DNA of 64,000 bases from Hsuehochloa calcarea (taxonomy: Eukaryota; Streptophyta; Magnoliopsida; Poales; Poaceae). The DNA lies in the NCBI GenBank assembly GCA_036346395.1, contig CM070599.1, positions 2,719,232 to 2,783,231 of the forward strand, in the 5' to 3' direction. The first letter of the stretch is position 1. The number at the start of each line of letters is the position of its first letter. This document shows, in pieces, positions 19,921 through 29,539 of this stretch. The translations under genes and the position numbers were made by a program. The notes beneath the pieces were generated by a model that saw nothing but the letters and a program-made list of their open reading frames with translations, made no database searches and had not been told where the DNA came from.

Positions 19921-21050
19921 ATTGCGGCGCTCACTACACGCCTCGAAAGAATGGTGAATCGACCACCAAACGTTGGTCGTGTGGAACCTCATGGTGCAGC
20001 CCATGACCATGAGTTTGATAATGATAATGAGATGCACGACCACGACGCCTTTGATGCACGACAACGAAACCGGCCGAACTTCAACCGTCAAGGTATGAGA
20101 GGTAACAATTTTTCAGCAACATAATGCCCATGACGATCCATATGCTAAAGTCAAGTTCACTATACCATCTTTTGCGGGTGCTTATGATGCAGAAATATAT
20201 CTAGATTGGGAGATGACGGTAGAACAAAAATTGAATGCTCACTTAGTTCCTGAAGTGCATAGGGTTAGGCAAGCCACAAGTGAATTTAAAAACTTTGCCA
20301 TCATTTGGTGGAATAGGGTTTGCCTTTGAAGGATTAGCGCCTACTCGTGGGATGGTTTAAAGGTTGCTATGCGTAATGATTTGTCCCACCTTCTTTTAAG
20401 CGTGATTTGCGTAATAAATTGCAGCGCTTAAATCAAGGTAATAGATCCATAGAAGAATATTATCAGGAGCTACAAATTAGCATGTTGCGTTGTGATATTA
20501 TTGAGGATGAAGAAGCTGCAATAGCACGTTTTTATGGAGGATTAAGATGTGAAATTCAGGACATAGTGGATTACAAAGAATACGATAGTGTCCCTAGATT
20601 GTTCCAACTTGCATGTTTGGCAGAAAAAGAATTGCGGGGGCGACAACGAGGCCAAGGAACAATTTTGGGAGTATGTCTACACCACGACCGGTCTTGGGCA
20701 AGCCAAACACCCCACTTTCAGCTACGGTCTGCTGCCCCCTCCTCGAGTAGGGTGCGTTCAGCAGCACCTCCGACCACATCACAGGCACCCGAGGTAAGCA
20801 AACCTACTAGTGTACAGGCTCCAGCCAAGAGTTCTTCCTCGGTTGCTTCCACTAGTCGTACCACCGGGATTATTTGCCACCGTTGCAAGGGAATGGGACA
20901 CGTCATGAAGGATCGCCCAAGTCGTGAGCATACCTTGCCACTACAGAGCGGTGGATATGTAAGTACTATTGATATTGAGGATGAATATGTACTTGCGGCT
21001 AACATTGCGGTGGAGGAGGCGAGATGCAGAGCGGTGATCTTGATGGTGTA
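19921..21050 (+). pseudogene. CRM element gag
   Basis: The reading starts with RLERMVNRPPN, then KVKFTIPSFAGAYDAEIYLDW, FKNFAIIWWN and, in the open frame 20407-21048, LRNKLQRLNQGNRSIEEYYQ, the capsid (retrotransposon gag) domain. The zinc knuckle is ICHRCKGMGHVMKDRP: the pattern C-x2-C-x4-H-x4-C has its last Cys replaced by Arg (about 20910). Frameshifts near 20120 and 20330 break it. Gag would package element RNA. Confidence 0.85.
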
Positions 21051-24000
21051 GAGAAGCAAGTAGTGCTGCTGACACCGAGTATCATATGAGCCTTGTGGCG
21101 CAGCGAGTCTTTGGCGCACAAGTGGAGAGAGCGGAGCAAAATCAGCGGCATAACTTGTTTCAAACCAGATTTCTTGTGAAGGACAGAGCTGCGAGTCATC
21201 GTTGATGGAGGAGTGCAACAACCTTGCAAGCTCGAGATGGTCGAGAAGCTTGGCTTGACCACACAACCCCACCCACGTCCCTACTACATCCAATGGTTCA
21301 ATTCGTGTGGTAAGTTAAAGGTAAACAAAGTTGTGAGCGTACAATTTTCAAATTGGTAATTACAATGATAGTTCGACTTTGATATAGTACCGATGCAAGC
21401 TGCTCTTTATTGCTCAGTAGGCCTTGGATATATGACAATGATGTTTTGCACCATGGTAGAGCTAATACCTACTCGTTCTTACACAAGGGCAAGAAGATTA
21501 AATTATTGCCTTTGACACCAGTGAGATTTTGAAAGATGAAGAAGAGCGCTAAAAATGAAAGAAACACCGATAAGCATGATTAGAAAATCAGCAAGTAGCA
21601 AAGCGTGTTTTCCACCTAAAAGGGAGAAAGTGGCGTCTAGTCCTAAGTCAGGGGATTAAATTGAAGGGATGTGTTATGTTTGCCACTAAATCTGAACTTG
21701 CTGAAATTTGTGATAATGAGCTGCCATGCTATGCTTTGATATGCAAAAATACCTTATATTCGCTTGAGGATATAGCTAGCTCTTTGCCTCCTCATTGCTA
21801 ACCTTTTGCGGAGTATGTGGATGTATTCCCAGCTGAGGTACCCCGGGATTACCACCTATTCGAGGGATAGAGCATCAAATTGATTTAATCCCAGGAGCGA
21901 CTTTGCCAAACCGTGCTGCATATAGGACCAATCCAGAGGAGACTAAGGAAATTCAATGACAAGTCCAAGATCTTTTGGACCGTGGAGTGCGTAAGAAAAG
22001 CCTTAGTCCTTGTCTTTGTTCGATTATTTTGGTTCCTAAGAAAGACGGTAGTTGGCGTATGTGTGTTGATTGCGAGCCATTAATAACATTACTATAAGGT
22101 ATCGTCATCCTATCCCTAGGCTAGACGACATGCTTGATGAATTGAGTGGTTCTATTATTTTTACAAAGATTGACTTGCGGAGTGGTTACCACCAGATTAG
22201 AATGAAATTAGGAGATGAATGGAAAACGCTTTTAAAACTAAGTTCGGATTATATGAGTGGTTAGTGATGCCTTTCGGTCTAACTAATGCACCTAGTACTT
22301 TTATGCGATTGATGAGCGAGGTTTTACGCTCTTTCATTGGAAAATTTGTGGTGGTTTACTTTGATGATATCTTGATTTATAGCAAGTCACATGAGCTACA
22401 TTTGAATCATATCGTGCTGTTTTTAATGCTTTGAGAGATGCACGTTTGTTTGGTAACCTCGAAAAGTGCACCTTTTGCACCGATCGAGTTGCATTTCTTG
22501 GATATGTTGTGACACCCAGGAATTGAGGTGGATGAGACAAAGATTGTAGCCATCCAAAGCTGGCCGACGCGACCATCGTGTCACAGTGCGGAGCTTCCAC
22601 GGCCTTCTTTGGATTCTATCGGCGTTTTGTGCGGGATTTGGCACCATTGCCACACCATTGAATGAATTGACAAAGAAAGGTGTGTCTTTCCAATGGGGAC
22701 TTGCGCAAGAGAAGGCATTCAACTTGTTGAAAGAGAAGCTCACCCAAGCACCCCTACTCCAACTCCCGATTTTGGTAAGACTTTTGAGATTGAATGTGGC
22801 GCTAAGCGGGATTGGAATAGGTGGTGTATTGATTCAAGAAGGTAAACCGGTTGCATATTTTAGCGAGAAATTAAATGGGCCTAGTTTGAATTATTCCACA
22901 TATGACAAAGAATTGTATGCTTTAGTTCGTGTGCTTCAAACTTGGCAACATTATTTATGGCCCAAAGAATTTGTTATACATTCGATCATGAATCGCTAAA
23001 ACATATTAGAAGTCAAGCTAAATGAATAAGCGACATGCTAATTGGGTAGAATTTATTGAGTCGTTTCCATATGTCATAAAGCATAAGAAAGGTAAGGACA
23101 ATGTGATTCTTGATCGCCCTCTAGGCGTTATACCATGTTATCTCAACTTGACCATAAGATTTTTGGTTTGGAGGCCATTAAGAGTTTATATGTCACCGAT
23201 TTGGACTTTAAGGAAGTGCTTGAACATTGTAAAGAAGGGAAGATATGGAATAACTATGTCTTTGAATGATGGTTTGATCTATCGTGCTAACAAGCTATGC
23301 ATTCCAAATAGCTCTGTTCGTCTTTTGTTATTCTGAGAGGCACATGGAGGAGGTTTGATGGCGCATTTTGGAGCAAAAAGGCGGAAGATGTCTGACCACC
23401 CACTTCTTTTGGCCAAAGATGAGGCGTGATGTCGAGCGCTCGTGGCTCATTGCACTACATGCAACAAAGCTAAGTCCCGACTCAATCCATGGACTTTATA
23501 TGCCTCTTCCTATTCCTAGTGCCCCTTGGGAGGATATTTCTATGGATTTTGTTTTAGGATTGCCTAGGACAAAGAGGGAGAGATAGTATATTTGTCGTAG
23601 TGGATCGATTTTCTAAAATGGCACATTTTATATCTTGTCACAAGAGCGATGATGCTACAAACATAGCTGATTTGTTTTTCGAAATCGTTAAACTTACATG
23701 GAGTGCCCAATACTATTGTCTCGGATCGCGATCACGAAGTTTTGAGTCACTTTTGGATATCGCTTTGGAATAAATTGGGGACAAAGCTGCTTTTTTCTAC
23801 TACGTGTCATCCCCAAGCGATGGACAAGCGGAGGTTGTCAACCGCACGTTATCCACCATGTTGCGGGCTGTTTTAAAGAAGAACTTGAAGATGTGGGAAG
23901 AGTGTTTACCGCATATTGAATTTGCTTACAATAGGTCGATTACACTCCACCACCAAGGTAAGTCCGTTTGGGTAATGTATGGTTTTAACCCCGTGCTCCT

Positions 24001-24538
24001 ATTGATTTACTACCTTTACCAACCTCTGAAAAAATAAATCTAGATGCTAAGAAGCGTCTTGTATTTATTCTCAAATTGCATGAGACCACTAAAGAGAATA
24101 TAGGCGTATGGTGAAAAGTATAGGGTTCTTTGGAAATAAAGGTAGGAAAGTTGTCAAAATAGAACCGGTGATTTAGTTTGGGTTCATTTGAGAAAGGATA
24201 GATTTCGAATTAAGAAAATCAAAGTTGATGCCTAGAGTCACAGGACCGTTTAAGATAATCAAGAAGATAAATGATAATGCATATCGGTTAGAATTACCTC
24301 TGATTTTGGGGTTAGCCCACATTTAACATTTGATTTGAAACCATCGTGGGAGAAGAAGATGAGCTTGAGTCGAGGACGACTCCAAATTCAAGAGGGGGAG
24401 TATGATGAGGACTTCCCTCCTTCGGATACACGTACTACACAAGACCCTCCAGATTTGGGTGTTGGACTACAAGGTCCTATGACAAGAGCTAGAGCACGTG
24501 ACTTAATCTATCGGGTAAAATCGTTTCTAGAAATTTGA
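21051..24538 (+). pseudogene. CRM element pol (protease, RT, RNase H, integrase)
   Basis: In order: a protease segment with RVIVDGG and KLGLTTQPHPRPYYIQW (21190-21300); reverse transcriptase with KIDLRSGYHQIRM and catalytic YFDD (22357-22368); RNase H with KPVAYFSEKLNGPSLNYSTYDKEL split into two pieces here (22840-22920); integrase with an H2C2 region (23350-23470), then HPQADGQAEVVNRTL (about 23812) and an AYNRS block; and a C-terminal GPMTRARARDL motif. The last frame crosses the LTR boundary at 24403 and stops at 24538. At least ten stops or frame changes make it a relic. No chromodomain is visible. Confidence 0.87.
24390..24402 (+). other. Polypurine tract of the CRM element
   Basis: AAGAGGGGGAGTA directly precedes the 3' LTR, the primer site for plus-strand DNA synthesis. 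Confidence 0.8.
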
Positions 24539-25287
24539 GTGTATTATTTGAGAACTCTATGATCTTTGCCTAATGGAGATGATTTACTTGTACTCAGAAA
24601 TCTAGGTTTACGACCACTACAAGAAGGCTTACGATCAGTTCAAGAAGGTCTACGACCACTTCAAGAAGGCCTACGACCAGATGACTCATTAGGAGCACTC
24701 TACGACCAGAGAGGCGAGCACAGTACTCGTTGGACACAATCTATGACCAAAGATAGCATGGACTCCTCAAAACCACCCTAGGACCGATCCTCGACTAGAT
24801 CTTCGACCGAAAATACGCGACACAAGGTCTTTGCGTCACCGTTTTGGAAACTAATAAGACTTTGTAAGCGTGGCGAGATCGGAGTCCGGGTTGTGTACGC
24901 CTCATCCCACGGCCGCACAACCTAGGTCGACCTCCTCCGTCCCCCTATATATATCGGCTGACCACCATAGTTTAGGCGGGTTTTCTTAGATTATTACGCC
25001 AATTGCGGTTCGCGATTATCGGTTTGAGAACCCCACTTGTAAACTTCATCCATATCCGCAATAAAATTGATTGCATCTACCTTGTTCTTGTGAGTTGCTT
25101 GATTGCTTGCGGGAACCATAACCTTCGTGGTAAGGTCGATCGCGTGCAAGCGTGGTCGATAACGACAGGCGTGCGGGTGTAGCGAATTGCGAGGTGACGA
25201 TCTGTTGGTCAGAAGCCTCAAAGCGTCAACGTCCTCATGACGAACCAAATCGAACCTATCGGAAGATCGGGCCACCGTGACTCATCA
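24403..25287 (+). repeat. CRM element 3' LTR (885 bp)
   Basis: Sister of 18963-19843; it also carries the last 45 codons of pol. The 21-base array is at 24604-24687 and a TATATATAT box is near 24944. It ends CTCATCA, then the CAACC duplication. Confidence 0.9.
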
Positions 25288-25989
25288 CAACCCGTGTCTC
25301 CCTTGGGCCTTCGGCCCACTTCCCCTCTCCCTTAGCCGACCCAACCCACCTTGCTTTCGACCCATCTCCCTTTTGGCCGGGCTTCCCCCTCCCTGCCCCT
25401 TTCTTCTCATCTGCTGCGCCCACACCCTTGCCACCACTATGCGGCCACCTACTCCTCTATTACAACCTTGTGTGGTCTCATCGTCGTGCTCTGCCCGCGC
25501 ATTGCGCACGCGCGCCCTGCGCTACCAGGCCGCCCTGGTGCTCTCTCCATCTCGTGCGCACACGCCTTGGCACTCCAGAGTCGTCGCCCTAGCACCCAGC
25601 CCGTCTCGTCGCATCAGCGAAAGCCCATGCCTCGGGAGCGTCTTGCGACCATCAGCCCTAACGGCTCCACCCTCCACCCCGGCTATAAGGGCCTTGAGCA
25701 CAACCTTACCCTCCCCCCACCTCATCTCCCTTCTTCCCTGAGCTCAGAGCCGCCAAGAGCCCGAGCTCCCTTCCTTCGGCCGCTGCACCCTTCGCCCGTT
25801 CCTTCGCACTAGTGAACCCCTCGTCGCGTCGCCCGTGTCATCCTGTGCTCCAGCCCTCAAGGAACTCCTCCCCCTCTCAATTTCCCTTTTGATTGTAGGA
25901 CTCACCGGAATCACCATTGCCTGCTGATTGGATCTCCTCCACCACCATCTCCTCCTCGGTGCCCCTCGAATCGATTCTTCATGGTTGGT
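25288..25989 (+). other. GC-rich LTR-like host sequence right of the CRM element
   Basis: Continues the older host LTR split by the CRM element. It is C-rich with a GCTATAAGG box at about 25682, like a gypsy LTR promoter. Open stretches on both strands (25277-25812) are shadows of base composition, without a recognised domain. It ends at TTGG before TGTAACACCC at 25990. Confidence 0.4.
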
Positions 25990-27195
25990 GTAACACCCGG
26001 GCTATTCGGAAGCCAAAATGTTACCTAAAGAACTAACATACGACCAAATTACGGAAGAATTTAAAATGTAACTTCTCTAAGTACATATGGAGACCAACTT
26101 TAATAGTAGCATGGCATCATCGGAATATAATCAGGTAATATTAAAACAAACCACTAGCAGCATTTAACAGAAACATAACATGGAGAGAAATAATTTGCAG
26201 TCTTAAATTTATTTATTACAGTTCGTTGATTAACCAATGAGAGACATAATCGAACTTATTAATGAAGGAAAACTATGGTGAACTGAGTGAAATGTGCAGG
26301 TCTACTCCCTCCCAACAAAGCCATCATCAACGATCACCTAAATAAATAAATAAAGCAAGAATGAGTCGAAACTCAGCAATTACAGTAAACAATTGAACAT
26401 TCAAGGTTATGAACAAGTCAATCTCAATATGAAGTATGAACTTATCTCTGAACACTTATGAGTATGAATGGAATGAATGGATGCATTGAAAGGAATGGAC
26501 TACACACATGCTCATACCGGTATAGCGAGTGACACATCCGTCGGTGTTCACCTAAGCCCGTGCTTAACAAAGTCTGAGGATCCAATCACGGTATGAAGAA
26601 CGTTTCATACAGGTGTCCAAAATTGTCCATATTGGATTGGTGAGTCTTACGTGCCCAAACTGGAGTTGATGGGTCTTAACAATTCCACTCCCGTGGACGG
26701 AATACGAATAATGCAAGAATGGAATGAACATATGCAATGAATGTCACTACTTCCATCCACATGGATTATCAACTAAGAACGAAATGTATATCATGAAGTA
26801 TGAACATGGATCTTAACAATATCATGACATCAAGAAACATTCAACAGAAATCAGTATGTCTTAACACATTGTACTTGCCTTCCGCGATGTGACGTGCTAG
26901 GAGGCAACGAAGGTACTCTTACACTCGCACCCTCGCCGCCTACACAAGTGTGTATTAAAAAATAAGAACACAGTATAGGACGATGCTACCGGTGATCTAC
27001 AATACCCCCTGACTTCCCAATACAACGAATAGACCCGAACTGTAAACATGCAATCCTTCCATCTAAATAAATTTTGGACATCGACACGGAAAAATTCATA
27101 TTTAATGATTTGGAACTCGAAATGACATGAATCTGGTGCCCAATGAAACTTAACTTTCAAACCTACAAAAAATCTAGTTGACAAGATTTCCTAAT
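25990..27195 (-). mobile_element. Gypsy LTR fragment, minus orientation
   Basis: On the minus strand the 3' edge reads GGGTGTTACA, a common Del/Tekay LTR end. Further inside, the inverse of 26290-26370 resembles the TTTGTACTCATTTGCTTTG region of the Tekay LTR (about 44390). The other end is cut by the Tekay-like element starting at 27196. No coding sequence seen. Confidence 0.5.
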
Positions 27196-27865
27196 TGTAA
27201 CATCCCAAATATGGATTTGTGTTTCAAATGTAAGAAAATAAGAAGAAATTAAAACTTTTCTTGCATCTTGAAGCCCTTGGTCATTTTTGTAATTCTTTTA
27301 AAAAGAATTATGGAAAATCAAATTTAAATCCTCATTTGACTCTAATCAAAAAACTCCTTGGCATAGATCTTATGCCAAACACTTGGAAATATTTTTCATG
27401 AGTTCTAGGGAGACTTGGCAACACCATTGAATTATCTCATGATTTTTATAAATTATTTGATAATTTTTGGAGGCAAGTCAAAATTGGTCAAACCCGATTT
27501 CCCCTATTCTGTAATTTCTGGAGAAAATTTAAGTGCATGAAAATCTCTGAAAATTTTATGAGAGGTTCCTCCTGCTGTCAGTAAGCTCCAGTTAAAATTT
27601 CATAATTTTTGGAGCTTGTTTGCTACCTCAGACAAATTCCTCAAAAATCAGAATTTGAATTCAAACCCTCACTGGTTTGCACTGTTCCTCGGGTTCGAAT
27701 CAGACTCGGGCTCGAGCCACTTGACTCGTCCCAGTCAACTAACTGCACCGCCTCGGTCGTTTGGGCACGGGCGTTGTGCATCGTTGGATCAGCATCGAAC
27801 GGCCCACGATCGCGTGAACGTTCGGACCATCCGAGCGCGCCGATCCATTTGAACCGTTGGATTCT

Positions 27866-27870
27866 AAATC
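27866..27870. repeat. TAT element target duplication, left (AAATC)
   Basis: AAATC precedes the left LTR and recurs at 41365-41369 after the right LTR. Confidence 0.9.
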
Positions 27871-28726
27871 TGTCGGTGTATTAGAACCGATCTTACGTAA
27901 AGATTATTTGATTCGGGGGGTCTCCTAAAGATGAAATCACGCAGAGTGGTTGACACGGGATGTTTAGACAGGTTCAGGCCTTCTCCGGAGAGAATAATAA
28001 CCCTACTCCTGTGTGTGTATGGTATTCTCGATGATCAATTAAGAAGCTAAGACTATTACAGAGAACAGTACTTGTGTTTCTCCTTGACTCGCTCTATTTC
28101 GCCCTGATTGGCTGTTTTTGTCTCTGCCTCCCCTTCGTCCCTCTGATTGATGCCCTTATATAGTCGTGAAGGAGTAGCCATTTTGTCCTGCGGAAGATGC
28201 GCCTAATTAATCCAGTAATGGGCGCATGATGGCAGTAATTACCGGCGCATTGGCTTCTTCACGCCGTCTGGCAGTTATCTTCCAGAGGTAATGGGGTATT
28301 TATGCACCATTACTACGCGGAATAATAGTGCGTGTAGACCGTTCGGATTCCTTAATCAATTGGACCCACTTGCCTGTAGGTTTGATTATAAGGTGATCAT
28401 GGTTTACTTGGTCGTAGAAGGACTTACGACCAGGTAGTAGTCGTAGAAGGGCTTACGACTGTGTAGTGGTCGTAGAAGGACTTACGACCATGTAGTGGTC
28501 GTAGAAAGACTTACGACCAGGTAGTGGTCGTAGAAAGACTTACGACCATGACATAGTCGTAGTAAGACTTACGACTATGGGGGTGATTGTAGAAGATCTT
28601 ACAATCACTTGGTAGGCCTCTCCCTTATAAATATAAGGGGTACTTCTGGGGACTATGTGATATCATATTCACCTATAATAAGAATTATAGATAAAAGATA
28701 AAATGAGGATTATTAGATCCTCGTCA
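27871..28726 (-). repeat. TAT element 3' LTR (856 bp)
   Basis: Sister of 40519-41364. It holds seven palindromic units of the form NGTCGTA-N8-TACGACN at 28409-28615. A TATTTATA box (minus strand) lies at about 28628. Confidence 0.9.
28409..28615. repeat. Palindromic array in the TAT LTR, seven units
   Basis: Units of 22 bases with 7-bp arms and an 8-base loop, spaced 7-11 bases apart. Arms are GGTCGTA/TACGACC (four copies), AGTCGTA/TACGACT (two) and GATTGTA/TACAATC (one). Changes in one arm are matched in the other. The right LTR has the same array (41054-41255). Copies also occur outside the LTRs at 30476-30575 and 32190-32275. Confidence 0.85.
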
Positions 28727-28745
28727 TCTAGCCCCCCAGCTTCAA
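28727..28745 (-). other. Polypurine tract of the TAT element
   Basis: On the minus strand GAAGCTGGGGGGCTAGA directly precedes the 3' LTR start, as expected for the plus-strand primer. Confidence 0.65.
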
Positions 28746-28875
28746 GTGAAAGTAACTTACTTGGTGAAGGATCGTAAATGGACTTACGACTATGAAAATG
28801 TTGTAGAACTATGGTCGAAGGAAAAACTCTTCGACATTTGAATGCTACTTTGACCAGGAATTTGCTTGGTCAGGA

Positions 28876-29350
28876 AGGTTGCTTACAACTATCAAAAAGT
28901 CATAAAAACCCCTACGACTGTGAAGTGGTCGTAGTAGGGCGATCGGAGAAAAAACCCTTCCGATTGATACTTCCTTCGACCAGAAAGATTTGGTCAAGAA
29001 AGTAATTTTGCTTGGAGGTGACAAAATGAACCTAACTTTCCTGAACAGACCGTCTGGGGAATTGCAAACGATTTCCACAGATCTGTTGATGAGGCGGTTC
29101 GGCGATTGCAATCGTGAAGATTGCTTACGACTATCAAAAGTCGTAAAACCCCTCTGACCGTCACGGTGGTCGTAGTAGAATCGGAGAAAAAACCCTTCCG
29201 ATTGATACTTCCTTCAACGGAAAGACTTGGTCAAGAAAGTAATTTCGCTTGGGGGTGACAATCGCACCTAATTTTCTCGAGCGGACCATCAGGGAATTGC
29301 AGCCGGCTCTCACGGACTTGTCAGATGAGGTGGTTCGGCGGTGCAACCAA
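28876..29350. repeat. 240-bp tandem duplication inside the TAT element
   Basis: Two consecutive diverged copies, 28876-29115 and 29116-29350. Each starts GAAGRTTGCTTAC, contains ACCCTTCCGATTGATACTTC and a GGTCAAGAAAGTAATTT block, and ends near GCGGTTCGGCG or GTGGTTCGGCG. It lies between the 3' LTR and the antisense gene. Confidence 0.8.
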
Positions 29351-29539
29351 CTCCCACGAGACCTATGGGCGAGGCGGTTTTGGCGGGCGTCGTGTGGTTA
29401 TAAAAACTTACGGGAGGTAGACTTGGGTTTTACCTTTTCCTCAAATCACTCCATTGTTCTTGAGCTCTTGCTTTCTCAGTCCTCGACTAGGTTTTATCTT
29501 CTCACGCCAACCCAATCAAAAACTTCTTATTACGGCGAA

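Larger units (their letters stand above)
18963..25287 (+). mobile_element. CRM/CRR-like Ty3/gypsy retrotransposon, both LTRs
   Basis: Two direct LTRs (18963-19843 and 24403-25287), each beginning TGATGAGGAC and ending CTCATCA, flank a gag-pol interior. CAACC occurs at 18958-18962 and at 25288-25292. A primer-binding site follows the first LTR and a purine tract precedes the second. The TGATGAGGACATCC start, a pol frame running into the 3' LTR and the gag sequence match what I recall of the centromeric CRM/CRR lineage (recall, not a database result). Many frameshifts and stops make this copy defective. CRM elements prefer centromeric chromatin, which bears on the location of the window. Confidence 0.85.

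Noticed and set aside
25277..25812. Two overlapping plus-strand ORFs of about 150 codons and minus-strand ORFs
   Set aside because: Pro/Ser/Arg-rich translations of GC-rich LTR promoter DNA. No start context or domain; the first ORF begins inside the CRM LTR.
28409..28615. Regularly spaced palindromic repeats resembling a CRISPR array
   Set aside because: The units are 22-base palindromes with 7-11 base gaps, too short for spacers. They lie in a plant retrotransposon LTR, recur in the other LTR, and no cas gene exists.
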